A stretch of DNA of 64,000 bases from Pelagovum pacificum (GTDB taxonomy: Bacteria > Pseudomonadota > Alphaproteobacteria > Rhodobacterales > Rhodobacteraceae), in contig NZ_CP065915.1 in assembly GCF_016134045.1 (NCBI RefSeq), positions 1,240,001 to 1,304,000 on the forward strand. The letters are read 5' to 3'. The notes below the pieces were generated by a model. The model was not told the DNA's origin. It did no database searches and was given only the letters and a program-made list of their open reading frames with translations. Positions within the stretch are counted from its first letter, which is position 1. Every line of letters begins with the position of its first letter. A program made the translations under genes and the position numbers. This document shows positions 8,395-16,609 of this stretch, in pieces.

Positions 8395-9009
8395 ATGGCA
8401 TCGACCGACGAGAAACTCGTCACCGAGGTCCAGGGCGACGGCATGCAGGATGACCGGGTGAAAACCGGCCCCTCGAGCCTGACGCCCTACGGCGCGAACA
8501 CCGCCGGCGGCGACAATGAGGCGGCGACGCTCGCGCTCAACCGGCAGCTTCAGGACAAGGGCTTTCTGCTCACCTCGACCGAGGATGTCATCAACTGGGC
8601 GCGCACCGGCTCGCTGCACTGGATGACCTTCGGCCTCGCCTGCTGCGCGATCGAGATGATGCACGTCTCCATGCCGCGCTACGACCTCGAACGGTTCGGC
8701 ACCGCGCCGCGCGCCAGCCCGCGCCAGTCCGACCTGATGATCGTGGCCGGCACGCTGACCAACAAGATGGCCCCCGCGCTGCGCAAGGTCTACGACCAGA
8801 TGCCCGAGCCGCGCTACGTGATCTCGATGGGATCCTGCGCCAACGGCGGCGGTTACTATCACTACAGCTACAGCGTCGTGCGGGGCTGCGACCGCGTGGT
8901 GCCCGTGGACGTCTACGTGCCCGGCTGTCCGCCGACGGCCGAGGCGCTGCTCTACGGTATCCTCCAGCTGCAACGCAAAATCCGGCGCACCGGGACGATC
9001 GCCCGCTGA
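8395..9009 (+). CDS. nuoB: NADH-quinone oxidoreductase subunit B
   Basis: Carries Fe-S cluster N2, the last electron carrier before ubiquinone in complex I. The cluster ligands are visible as the tandem C83-C84 in [12 protein letters not shown]148 in GSCANGGG and C178 in YVPGCPP. At 204 residues it is roughly 30 residues longer at the N terminus than the Paracoccus subunit as I recall it. The extension (about residues 1-30) is polar and acidic. The ATG at 8395 is supported by AAGGAGG seven bases upstream; an alternative start at Met17 lacks one. Confidence 0.97.
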   Translation: MASTDEKLVTEVQGDGMQDDRVKTGPSSLTPYGANTAGGDNEAATLALNRQLQDKGFLLTSTEDVINWARTGSLHWMTFGLACCAIEMMHVSMPRYDLERFGTAPRASPRQSDLMIVAGTLTNKMAPALRKVYDQMPEPRYVISMGSCANGGGYYHYSYSVVRGCDRVVPVDVYVPGCPPTAEALLYGILQLQRKIRRTGTIAR

Positions 9010-9023
9010 CGGACGCCTGTCCG
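9010..9023. repeat. CGGAC-N4-GTCCG dyad between nuoB and nuoC
   Basis: Perfect 5-bp arms CGGAC (9010-9014) and GTCCG (9019-9023) around GCCT, beginning at the base after the nuoB stop codon. It matches the pair at 7019-7066. It could be a small mRNA hairpin or a protein site; no T-run follows. Confidence 0.35.
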
Positions 9024-9053
9024 GCACAGACGGGTTGAGGGAAAGGAAGACAG

Positions 9054-9677
9054 ATGCTCGATGACGCACAGCTGACCGACACGCTGAAGGAGCTCGGCGG
9101 CTACCTCGACGCCAAGCGCAACGATTGCGTGGCGAGCTGGTCCGTCGATTTCGGCGAGCTGACCGTGAAGGTCGCGCTGCCGAACCTGCCGGGCTTCGTG
9201 GAGTTCATCCGCACCGACCCGACCTGCCGCTTCTCGACCCTCACCGACATCACTGCCGTCGACCATCCCGGCCGCGCCAAGCGGTTCGAGATCGTCTACC
9301 ACCTGCTGTCGATGTACCAGAACCAGCGGATCCGCCTGAAGGTCGACGTCCGGGAAGAGGACATGGTCCCCTCCATCGTCTCCTCGCACCCCTGCGCCAA
9401 CTGGTACGAGCGCGAGATCTTCGACATGTTCGGCATCCTGTTCTCGGGTCACCCGGACCTGCGGCGGCTGCTGACCGACTACGGCTTCCGGGGCCACCCG
9501 CTGCGCAAGGACTTCCCGACGACCGGCTATGTCGAGGTCCGCTACGACGAAGAGAAGAAGCGCGTGGTCTACGAGCCGGTGAACCTCGTTCAGGAATACC
9601 GGCAGTTCGATTTCATGTCCCCGTGGGAGGGGGCGAACTACATCCTTCCCGGTGACGAGAAGGGGGAGGCGAAATGA
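9054..9677 (+). CDS. nuoC: NADH-quinone oxidoreductase subunit C
   Basis: Peripheral-arm subunit of complex I (30-kDa family). The 207 residues contain the family region around residues 62-125, with [21 protein letters not shown] and the signature ending [24 protein letters not shown], then [13 protein letters not shown]. The C-terminal stretch matches the alphaproteobacterial form and it is not fused to NuoD. The stop overlaps the nuoD start (ATGA), indicating translational coupling. A GAAAGGAAG ribosome site precedes it. Confidence 0.97.
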   Translation: MLDDAQLTDTLKELGGYLDAKRNDCVASWSVDFGELTVKVALPNLPGFVEFIRTDPTCRFSTLTDITAVDHPGRAKRFEIVYHLLSMYQNQRIRLKVDVREEDMVPSIVSSHPCANWYEREIFDMFGILFSGHPDLRRLLTDYGFRGHPLRKDFPTTGYVEVRYDEEKKRVVYEPVNLVQEYRQFDFMSPWEGANYILPGDEKGEAK

Positions 9678-10897
9678 TGGACGGCTCCAAAGGTTTCGAC
9701 GACGCCCAGACGGGCGAGCAGAAGATCCGCAACTTCAACATCAACTTCGGCCCGCAGCACCCTGCGGCGCACGGGGTTCTCCGGCTGGTGCTGGAGCTCG
9801 ACGGCGAGATCGTCGAGCGCTGCGACCCGCATATCGGGCTGCTTCACCGTGGCACCGAGAAGCTGATGGAAAGCCGGACCTACCTGCAGAACCTGCCGTA
9901 TTTCGACCGGCTCGACTACGTCGGCACGATGAACCAGGAACATGCCTGGGTTCTGGCGATCGAGAAGCTGACCGGCACCGAGGTGCCGCGCCGCGCCAGC
10001 CTGATCCGCGTCCTCTATTGCGAGATCGGCCGCATCCTGAACCACCTGCTGAACGTGACCACGCAGGCCATGGACGTTGGCGCGCTGACGCCGCCGCTCT
10101 GGGGCTTCGAGGAACGCGAGAAGCTGATGATCTTCTACGAGCGGGCCAGTGGCGCGCGGCTTCACGCCGCTTACTTCCGCCCCGGCGGTGTCCACCAGGA
10201 CCTCACGCCGCAGTTGATCGACGACATCGACGCCTGGGCCGAGGTCTTTCCGCAAGTGCTCGACGATATCGACGGGCTGCTGACCGAGAACCGGATCTTC
10301 AAGCAGCGTAACGTCGACATCGGCATCGTGTCCGAGCAGGAAATCCTCGACTGGAGCTATTCCGGCGTGATGGTGCGCGGCTCCGGCCTCGCCTGGGACC
10401 TGCGGCGCTCGCAGCCGTATGAGTGCTACGACGAGTTCGACTTCCAGGTGCCCGTGGGCAAGAACGGCGACTGTTTCGACCGCTACCTCGTCCGGATGGC
10501 CGAGATGCGCGAGTCGACCAAGATCATCCGCCAGGCCTGCGAGAAGCTGAAGATGCCCGAGAACCAGGGCGACGTCCTGACCCGCGGCAAGCTGACCCCG
10601 CCGCGCCGGAGCGACATGAAGACCTCGATGGAAGCGCTGATCCATCACTTCAAGCTCTACACCGAGGGCTTCCACGTTCCGGAAGGCGAATGCTACGTCG
10701 CCGTCGAGGCGCCCAAGGGCGAGTTCGGGGTCTATCTTGTCGCCGACGGGACCAACAAACCCTACCGCGCCAAGCTGCGGGCGCCGGGCTTCCCGCACCT
10801 GCAGTCGATGGATCATATCTGCAAGGGCCACCAGCTGGCGGACGTGTCCGCCATCCTCGGCTCGCTCGACATCGTGTTCGGCGAAGTCGACCGGTAA
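9674..10897 (+). CDS. nuoD: NADH-quinone oxidoreductase subunit D
   Basis: 49-kDa subunit of complex I that forms the ubiquinone headgroup pocket together with NuoB. The 407 residues are full length. The [21 protein letters not shown] quinone-site loop is near the N terminus; [14 protein letters not shown] and the C-terminal [22 protein letters not shown] complete the NiFe-hydrogenase-like large-subunit fold. The start overlaps the nuoC stop; a second Met follows immediately (MMDG). A 204-base gap separates it from the next gene. Confidence 0.97.
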   Translation: MMDGSKGFDDAQTGEQKIRNFNINFGPQHPAAHGVLRLVLELDGEIVERCDPHIGLLHRGTEKLMESRTYLQNLPYFDRLDYVGTMNQEHAWVLAIEKLTGTEVPRRASLIRVLYCEIGRILNHLLNVTTQAMDVGALTPPLWGFEEREKLMIFYERASGARLHAAYFRPGGVHQDLTPQLIDDIDAWAEVFPQVLDDIDGLLTENRIFKQRNVDIGIVSEQEILDWSYSGVMVRGSGLAWDLRRSQPYECYDEFDFQVPVGKNGDCFDRYLVRMAEMRESTKIIRQACEKLKMPENQGDVLTRGKLTPPRRSDMKTSMEALIHHFKLYTEGFHVPEGECYVAVEAPKGEFGVYLVADGTNKPYRAKLRAPGFPHLQSMDHICKGHQLADVSAILGSLDIVFGEVDR

Positions 10898-11052
10898 ACA
10901 AGTTCGTGCCTTGGTCGTGCGGTTCGTGCCACTGGCGCGGCTGCTGACCGAGGCACCGTTCCGGTCCCGGGCTTAATCGCCACCTCCGTTCCCTGAACCT
11001 GTCTGCGAAGAGTTCCGCCGAATCCCCGGCGGGGTATTTCGTGATGGGGGCG

Positions 11053-11083
11053 GAGCGCGTAGGGTGATCCGAAATCCACGCTC
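11053..11083. repeat. CGTAGGGTG hairpin-type intergenic element
   Basis: GAGCG (11053-11057) and CGCTC (11079-11083) bracket CGTAGGGTG and a CCAC segment in the gap after nuoD. It resembles the element at 1099-1124, which also begins CGTAGG. Just upstream, 11026-11040 holds a short GC dyad and TATTT. Repeat status needs the rest of the genome. Confidence 0.3.
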
Positions 11084-11101
11084 TGGACCGGAGAACCGAC
11101 C

Positions 11102-11395
11102 ATGAGAGCTGCGCTTGCCGCGATCCCCTTTGTCCTGACACTGGCCGCTTGCGCGACGGAAGTTCCGTTGCCTGCGGGCGTGACGGAAGACGAGGTCGGC
11201 ATCTTCCGCGCGGCGGTGGTCGAGGCGGGCTGCGACGTCACCAACGACACGCAGGCCGCCGTCGTGGAAGAGCGTACGGGCTTCGACTCGGGCAAGTTGC
11301 GACAGATCACCGAATATACCGCGCGGCGGGGCGAACTGTCGGATACCGGGCAGGGCGGCTTCCGCCTGAATGTCGGGACCTGCGCCGCAGCGTGA
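11102..11395 (+). CDS. Small putative lipoprotein between nuoD and nuoE
   Basis: A 97-residue protein with signal peptide MRAALAAIPFVLTLAAC; the lipobox LAAC places the lipidated Cys at residue 17. The mature part is about 80 residues, acidic at first, with two further cysteines (about 42 and 94) that could form a disulfide in the periplasm. I do not recognise the family. Location in the nuo cluster suggests cotranscription but does not prove a complex I role. Confidence 0.7.
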   Translation: MRAALAAIPFVLTLAACATEVPLPAGVTEDEVGIFRAAVVEAGCDVTNDTQAAVVEERTGFDSGKLRQITEYTARRGELSDTGQGGFRLNVGTCAAA

Positions 11396-11503
11396 CCTGC
11401 GGCCTATCGCTCGGTTGCACCCCGTGATGCAGGCGCTATAGGAGGTGAGCGAGGTTCGCGGGCGACGGCGCCCGTGAACGATGTCGACGAACGAGGATCC
11501 GCC

Positions 11504-12784
11504 ATGCTCCGCCGCCTCCACCACGATCAGCCTGAGAGCTTTGCCTTCACGCCCGACAACAAGGCCTGGGCAGAGGCGCAGATCACCAAGTACCCGGAAG
11601 GACGGCAGGCTTCGGCGATCATTCCGCTGCTCTGGCGCGCGCAGGAACAGGAAGGCTGGCTGTCCCGCCCGGCAATCGAACATGTCGCGGAGATGCTGGG
11701 CCTCGCCTACATCCGCGCGCTCGAGGTCGCGACGTTTTACTTCATGTTCCAGCTGCAGCCGGTCGGCTCCGTCGCGCATGTTCAGGTCTGCGGCACGCTG
11801 TCCTGCATGATCTGCGGCGCGGAGGACCTGATGGGCCTCTGCAAGGAGAAGATCTCCAAGAACCCGCACGAGCTGTCGGCCGACGGCAAATTCTCGTGGG
11901 AAGAGGTCGAGTGCCTCGGCGCCTGCGCGAACGCGCCGATGGCGCAGATCGGCAAGGATTATTACGAGGACCTCACGGTCGAGAAGCTGGGCGAGATCCT
12001 CGACGAGATGGCTGCCGGTCGTGTGCCGACGCCGGGCCCGCAGAACGGCCGCTACGCGTCCGAGCCTCTCGATGGGCTGACCTCGCTGAAGGATCACGAG
12101 GAAGGCCGCCCGGACTACAACGCCTCCGTCGCGCTGGCCACGGACATCGGCGACACGATCAAGCGCATCGACGGCACCGAAGTCGCGCTCAGCGCGCCGT
12201 GGGGCGATGCCGGCGGACGTCCGGCGAACGGCGACGTGAGCGAGGCTGTCCGCGACGAGCTGATGCCGCCTGCCGGTCCGCAGGGCGCGCAGGGTGGCCG
12301 CACGCCAGCGGAAGAGGAAGCGCCCCGCGACGTGGGCGAGGCGAGCGACAAGGTCTCCGAAGCGCCGGGTGAAGCGCCCGAGGCCGAAGCGACCGGCCGT
12401 CCGGACGAGGATGTCGGCGGCAACGAGCCGTCCGAGGAAGCCACGGAAGAGGCCCGCAAGGTCGCGCCGTCCGGCGATGCCGGGGGCAGGGATGCGTCCG
12501 GGTCCGATACCGGCTCCTCCGACACGCCCTCCGAGAGCGCCGAGGAATCCGAGCCCGAACTGCTGAGCGCTCCGCGCGAGGGCGGGGCGGATGACCTGAA
12601 GAAGATCAAGGGCGTGGGGCCGCAGCTCGAAGGACTGCTGAACGAGATGGGCTTCTACCACTTCTCGCAGATTGCCTCGTGGGGGCCGTCGGAGATCGCG
12701 TGGGTCGACAACCGGCTGAAGTTCAAGGGCCGGATCGAGCGCGACGACTGGGTGAGCCAGGCGAAAGAGCTCGACGGTAAGTGA
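11504..12784 (+). CDS. nuoE: NADH-quinone oxidoreductase subunit E with C-terminal HhH-like extension
   Basis: 24-kDa subunit of complex I carrying the N1a [2Fe-2S] cluster, ligated by C96 and C101 (VCGTLSC) and C137 and C141 (CLGAC). Residues 1 to about 185 are the usual subunit. The remainder is unusual: a conserved segment to about 235, a low-complexity Ala/Glu/Gly/Ser/Pro linker (about 240-355), and a C-terminal helix-hairpin-helix-like domain ([19 protein letters not shown] and onward). At 426 residues it is more than twice the classical length. Long NuoE forms are known in Rhodobacterales. The ATG at 11504 has AGGA at 11494-11497; a GTG at 11474 is less likely. Confidence 0.94.
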   Translation: MLRRLHHDQPESFAFTPDNKAWAEAQITKYPEGRQASAIIPLLWRAQEQEGWLSRPAIEHVAEMLGLAYIRALEVATFYFMFQLQPVGSVAHVQVCGTLSCMICGAEDLMGLCKEKISKNPHELSADGKFSWEEVECLGACANAPMAQIGKDYYEDLTVEKLGEILDEMAAGRVPTPGPQNGRYASEPLDGLTSLKDHEEGRPDYNASVALATDIGDTIKRIDGTEVALSAPWGDAGGRPANGDVSEAVRDELMPPAGPQGAQGGRTPAEEEAPRDVGEASDKVSEAPGEAPEAEATGRPDEDVGGNEPSEEATEEARKVAPSGDAGGRDASGSDTGSSDTPSESAEESEPELLSAPREGGADDLKKIKGVGPQLEGLLNEMGFYHFSQIASWGPSEIAWVDNRLKFKGRIERDDWVSQAKELDGK

Positions 12785-13201
12785 TCCCGTGCCGCCCGGT
12801 CGATTCGGGCGTCTTGTGGTTCACCGGGTCAATTTGATCAATTCGTAAGCAATTGCGAGTGCCGGCCTTCGGGCCGGCCTCTCTTTTTGTGGTCGGGCGT
12901 CTGGCGTGGCTTGGCGCGTTCTGCCGACCGGAAATCTTGCTTTGTTGCATGATACCAGAGGCTTGCGTTCTGCTATTGTCGGTTCTCTCAAATGGCGATC
13001 GAGCCCTGCCGCACAATGCAGCACGCCACCTGTCCAAGCCCCGATTGCACGATACAAAAACACAACGTTGCCGTGACCATACCCCCAAGCAGAGGTTTTC
13101 CTTTGGCGGGCCATGCTGCTTTGACGCTAGGCTTTCGATGAAAAAGGAGGAGCCGGCCCTCCGGCCTCCGCCTGCTGTCAAAAGGAATTGGGGGAACTCT
13201 C
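12785..13201. other. 417-base intergenic region after nuoE
   Basis: The longest non-coding stretch in the window. It holds a strong terminator hairpin (12861-12888) and a TTGATCAA palindrome at 12832-12839. The following 300 bases are less GC-rich than the flanking genes, and I see no convincing gene on either strand. Short open frames on both strands have Arg-rich, family-less translations. A promoter for the gene at 13202 is expected here, but no pair of boxes stands out. Confidence 0.6.
12861..12888 (+). terminator. UUCG-loop intrinsic terminator after nuoE
   Basis: GCCGGCC (12861-12867), the very stable TTCG tetraloop, and GGCCGGC (12872-12878), followed by CTCTCTTTTT to 12888. It is a textbook rho-independent terminator 76 bases after the nuoE stop. 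It implies that the upstream nuoB-nuoE transcript largely ends here. Confidence 0.85.
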
Positions 13202-14173
13202 ATGGCTTTGACTTCAGAACAAAGAGAATGCCAGCAGCGCTGCTGGCTGATCGGCGCTGTGGCCGGTGTCGTCGTCGCGCTGGTCTGCTGGATCGCCGGG
13301 TGGCTCGGGTTCTTTCCCGGCCTGATCGTCGGGATCTTCGTCGGCGTGCTGGCCGGGCTCCTGATGATGACGCTGGTTTGCGGTTCCTATCCGTGGAGCG
13401 CGTCCAGCACCGACACGGATGCTGGTCCTGAGCCGACGACCCTGCCGAGCGACAGCGCCGCGGTCGGGTCCGGCGCGCCGACCAACGATACGTCCGCCGT
13501 GCCCGGCACGCCCGCGATGCCGGTCGCCGCGCCCGCCGGGGAAGAGAAAGTGGCCGTCGCGGAGAGCGAGGCCGACAAGGCCGAGCCGGACGATGGCGAC
13601 ACCGCGACGGGCATCGAGGAAGAGCCGCCGACCGTTGCGGACAGCGTCGAGCCGTCAACGGGGACCGACACGGTGGAGCCGCCGCCTGCGGTCGAGGAAG
13701 ACAGTGCCGTCGGCATGTCGGGCGCGGGAAGCGAGGCGGGGGACGTCGAACCCTCCCCGGACGAGGAGGAGACGCCGGCACCTGCCTCCAAGACGACCGC
13801 CGACTCGATCGGTGCGACGGACGGCGGCGGTGCTCCGATCGAGGATACCCCCGTTGCTGCGTCCGAGCCCACCGCACCGGCGGAGGAAGACCGCCCGGAG
13901 GCGCTGACCGAGGCGCGCGACGGATCGCCCGACAATCTGAAAGAGATCAAGGGTGTCGGGCCCAAGCTGGAGGCCATGCTGAACGGCCTCGGCATCTATC
14001 ACTTCGACCAGATCGCGGGCTGGACCGACAAGGAACTCGCCTGGATCGACGACAACATCACCGGCTTCCGGGGCCGCGCCAGCCGCGACAACTGGATCGA
14101 ACAGGCCAAGACCCTTGCCAGTGGCGGGTCGACCGACTTCTCCGGACGTGTGAAGAAGGGCGACGTCTACTGA
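13202..14173 (+). CDS. Membrane-anchored helix-hairpin-helix-like protein, paralogous to NuoE tail
   Basis: A 323-residue protein in three parts. The N terminus has two hydrophobic helices (about residues 14-36 and 38-60). A long acidic, Ser/Pro/Ala/Glu-rich linker spans about 65-240. The C-terminal domain of about 65 residues (LKEIKGVGPKLEAMLNGLG onward, ending in FRGRASRDNWIEQAKTL) closely matches the NuoE C-terminal tail residue for residue in its core. The domain type is found in proteins annotated as 5'-nuclease-like HhH, but no nuclease residues are evident. It may be a binding partner or a membrane tether near complex I; this is inference. Confidence 0.8.
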   Translation: MALTSEQRECQQRCWLIGAVAGVVVALVCWIAGWLGFFPGLIVGIFVGVLAGLLMMTLVCGSYPWSASSTDTDAGPEPTTLPSDSAAVGSGAPTNDTSAVPGTPAMPVAAPAGEEKVAVAESEADKAEPDDGDTATGIEEEPPTVADSVEPSTGTDTVEPPPAVEEDSAVGMSGAGSEAGDVEPSPDEEETPAPASKTTADSIGATDGGGAPIEDTPVAASEPTAPAEEDRPEALTEARDGSPDNLKEIKGVGPKLEAMLNGLGIYHFDQIAGWTDKELAWIDDNITGFRGRASRDNWIEQAKTLASGGSTDFSGRVKKGDVY

Positions 14174-14195
14174 AGACGCGCCACCGGGGAAGAGA

Positions 14196-14420
14196 ATGAC
14201 TGACGACAAGGACAGGGCGGTCGCCCGCCAGGCACGGCAGGCGGGGATCGCGATCGCGGCGGGCGGGGTGCTCGCCATCCTCGCGCCGGTGATCGTGAGC
14301 GGCCTCGGGCTTCCGGTTCGCTACGAATTCCTGTTCTATCTGATCGCGATAGCTGCGTTCATTTGGGCACTGGTTGTCACGGCCCGTATCTGGCAGAAGT
14401 CCCGCGACAAGCGCGACTAG
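14196..14420 (+). CDS. Small two-helix membrane protein (resembles DUF5337)
   Basis: A 74-residue protein with a charged N terminus (MTDDKDRAVARQARQAG), two transmembrane helices (about residues 17-38 and 43-65) and a basic tail (WQKSRDKRD). I associate this size and form with DUF5337 of Rhodobacterales, from memory. It lies 22 bases after the helix-hairpin-helix gene and 21 bases before nuoF, so it is very probably cotranscribed with both. Function unknown; assembly or stabilisation of complex I is only a guess from position. Confidence 0.65.
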   Translation: MTDDKDRAVARQARQAGIAIAAGGVLAILAPVIVSGLGLPVRYEFLFYLIAIAAFIWALVVTARIWQKSRDKRD

Positions 14421-14441
14421 GCCGGCGCCAAGGAGACAGAG

Positions 14442-15728
14442 ATGCTGAAAGATCAGGACCGTATCTTTACCAACCTCTACGGCATGGACGACCGGACCCT
14501 GAAAGGGGCCCAGGATCGTGGCCACTGGGACGGCACCGGCGACATCATCAAGAAGGGCCGGGACTGGATCATCGACGAGATGAAGGCCTCCGGCCTGCGC
14601 GGCCGTGGCGGCGCCGGCTTCCCGACGGGTCTGAAGTGGTCCTTCATGCCCAAGGAAAGCGACGGCCGGCCGGCCTACCTCGTCGTCAACGCCGACGAAT
14701 CCGAGCCCGGTACCTGCAAGGACCGCGAGATCATGCGCCACGACCCGCACACGCTGGTCGAGGGCTGCCTGATCGCCTCCTTCGCGATGAACGCGCACGC
14801 CTGTTACATCTACATCCGCGGCGAATACATCCGCGAGAAAGAGGCGCTGCAGCGCGCCATCGACGAGGCCTACGAGGCCGGCCTGATCGGCAAGAACGCC
14901 TCCGGCTCCGGCTGGGACTTCGACCTCTACCTGCACCATGGGGCAGGGGCCTATATCTGCGGCGAGGAGACCGCGCTGCTCGAGAGCCTCGAGGGCAAGA
15001 AGGGCATGCCGCGCATGAAGCCGCCGTTCCCGGCCGGCGCGGGCCTTTACGGGTGCCCGACCACCGTGAACAACGTGGAATCGATCGCAGTTGTCCCGAC
15101 CATCCTGCGTCGCGGCGCCGAGTGGTTCTCCTCCTTCGGGCGGCAGAACAACGCGGGCACGAAGGTCTTCGCGATCTCCGGCCACGTGAACCGGCCCTGC
15201 GTCGTCGAAGAGGCGATGTCGATCTCCTTCGAGGAACTGATCGAGAAACATTGTGGCGGCATCCGCGGCGGCTGGGACAACCTCAAGGCGGTGATCCCCG
15301 GCGGCTCGTCCGTTCCGTGCGTGCGCGGCGAGAACATGAAGGACGCCATCATGGACTTCGACTACCTGCGGGGTGAGCTCGGGTCCGGGCTCGGCACCGC
15401 GGCGGTCATCGTGATGGATCAGTCGGTCGACATCATCAAGGCGATCTGGCGGCTGTCGAAGTTCTACAAGCACGAGAGCTGCGGCCAGTGTACGCCGTGC
15501 CGCGAGGGCACGGGCTGGATGATGCGGGTCATGGACCGGCTGGTCCGGGGCGAGGCGTCGGTCGAAGAGATCGACATGCTGTTCGACGTGACCAAGCAGG
15601 TCGAGGGCCACACGATCTGCGCGCTCGGCGACGCGGCGGCCTGGCCGATCCAGGGCCTGATCCGCAACTTCCGTGACGAGATCGAGGACCGCATCAAGCA
15701 CAAGCGCATCCCGGTCGCCGCCGAATGA
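14442..15728 (+). CDS. nuoF: NADH-quinone oxidoreductase subunit F
   Basis: 51-kDa flavoprotein that oxidises NADH and passes electrons from FMN to the Fe-S chain. The 428 residues have the glycine-rich NADH site ([17 protein letters not shown]), the FMN-site region ([16 protein letters not shown] and [17 protein letters not shown]), and the N3 [4Fe-4S] ligands C347, C350 and C353 in [11 protein letters not shown], plus C393 in HTICALGD. The stop overlaps the start of the next lipoprotein gene (ATGA). AAGGAGA lies at the usual distance upstream. Confidence 0.97.
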   Translation: MLKDQDRIFTNLYGMDDRTLKGAQDRGHWDGTGDIIKKGRDWIIDEMKASGLRGRGGAGFPTGLKWSFMPKESDGRPAYLVVNADESEPGTCKDREIMRHDPHTLVEGCLIASFAMNAHACYIYIRGEYIREKEALQRAIDEAYEAGLIGKNASGSGWDFDLYLHHGAGAYICGEETALLESLEGKKGMPRMKPPFPAGAGLYGCPTTVNNVESIAVVPTILRRGAEWFSSFGRQNNAGTKVFAISGHVNRPCVVEEAMSISFEELIEKHCGGIRGGWDNLKAVIPGGSSVPCVRGENMKDAIMDFDYLRGELGSGLGTAAVIVMDQSVDIIKAIWRLSKFYKHESCGQCTPCREGTGWMMRVMDRLVRGEASVEEIDMLFDVTKQVEGHTICALGDAAAWPIQGLIRNFRDEIEDRIKHKRIPVAAE

Positions 15729-16003
15729 GGATCGCGGCGCTTCTCCCGGTCGTGATGCTCGCTGCCTGCACGGGTGAGACGAGCATGCCATCGGGGGAGC
15801 CGCTTGCGGCCGCCGACGTTCAGACGGTCGACGGCGTGCTCGTCGCGCGGGGTGACAGCGTCTCCGACGCGGCGCTCGAGGTGATGAGCTATTGCGGCAT
15901 CACGCCGGAGACGACTCTTCTCGACATCCTCATCGACATCGCGATGCCGGTCGAGGGCGAGGCGGGCGCCTGGCGCTTCACGCCGCCGCCGGGCTGCGCC
16001 TGA
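15725..16003 (+). CDS. Small putative lipoprotein overlapping nuoF
   Basis: A 92-residue protein with signal peptide [15 protein letters not shown]; lipobox LAAC puts the lipidated Cys at residue 15. The mature portion has two further cysteines (YCGI and the penultimate residue), possibly a periplasmic disulfide. Its ATG overlaps the nuoF stop by four bases, so translation is coupled to nuoF. Family not recognised. Confidence 0.7.
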   Translation: MRIAALLPVVMLAACTGETSMPSGEPLAAADVQTVDGVLVARGDSVSDAALEVMSYCGITPETTLLDILIDIAMPVEGEAGAWRFTPPPGCA

Positions 16004-16053
16004 TATCCCGGAGCGCCGGGACTCTCGAAGGACTATCGGATAGCTCGCAAGAC

Positions 16054-16076
16054 TTTTTCCCGCGTGACGGGAAAAG
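16054..16076 (+). terminator. Hairpin in intergenic region after the nuoF-coupled lipoprotein
   Basis: TTTTTCCCG (16054-16062) pairs with CGGGAAAAG (16068-16076) with one wobble, around a CGTGA loop. It is followed by only three T residues, so termination would be weak. It could also be a processing or stability element. Confidence 0.35.
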
Positions 16077-16132
16077 TTTGGGAAAGACACAGACTTCGGG
16101 CTATGACCGGGCGGCATCAAGGAGACCGGGAC

Positions 16133-16555
16133 ATGACCAGAGCCGCCATCATCTTCGCCAGCCTCTCGCTCGCGCTCGCCGCCTGTGACCAGATCGAACT
16201 TCCGGGCGTGGAGCCGGCCGCGCCGCCGCCGCCGCCCGAACCGCTGCTCGTCTTCGTCGAGGGCGTGACTTACAGCGTGCTCGCGGTGCCCGGTGCGGGC
16301 GACACCTACTCGGTCAGCGTCGGCGCGGCGGAGCGCGAGACGGCGATCAAGGCCTACCTCAACTACTGCCAGAACAAGCGCCCTTACATCGAATCGGAAT
16401 GGGCGGGACGCGAGCTCGACCGCCAGTCGAGCGGCGCGTGGGTGATCGAGGGACCATGCAGCCGTCCCGACCCGGCAACCCCCGCGCTCGTGACCGCGCC
16501 CGCCGACTCGGATGATCCCGCGCTTGCCGCCCCGTCGGACGGCGAGACACCCTGA
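16133..16555 (+). CDS. Putative lipoprotein, unknown function
   Basis: A 140-residue protein. Signal peptide MTRAAIIFASLSLALAAC ends in a lipobox with Cys18. A proline run follows, then a folded-looking core (about 35-115) with two cysteines (NYCQNK and GPCSRP), and a Pro/Ala/Asp-rich tail. The start has AAGGAG at 16119-16124; an upstream frame extension to 16064 lacks one and would hide the signal. Family not recognised. Confidence 0.7.
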   Translation: MTRAAIIFASLSLALAACDQIELPGVEPAAPPPPPEPLLVFVEGVTYSVLAVPGAGDTYSVSVGAAERETAIKAYLNYCQNKRPYIESEWAGRELDRQSSGAWVIEGPCSRPDPATPALVTAPADSDDPALAAPSDGETP

Positions 16556-16609
16556 CGCTTTTCCTTCGTCGGTGCGGCGCTAACTGGTGCGGGCACCGAC
16601 GGAGGACAG

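Noticed and set aside
12821..13114. Short open frames on both strands in the gap after nuoE
   Set aside because: They overlap the terminator or have no ribosome site, and their translations show no hydrophobic core or family resemblance.
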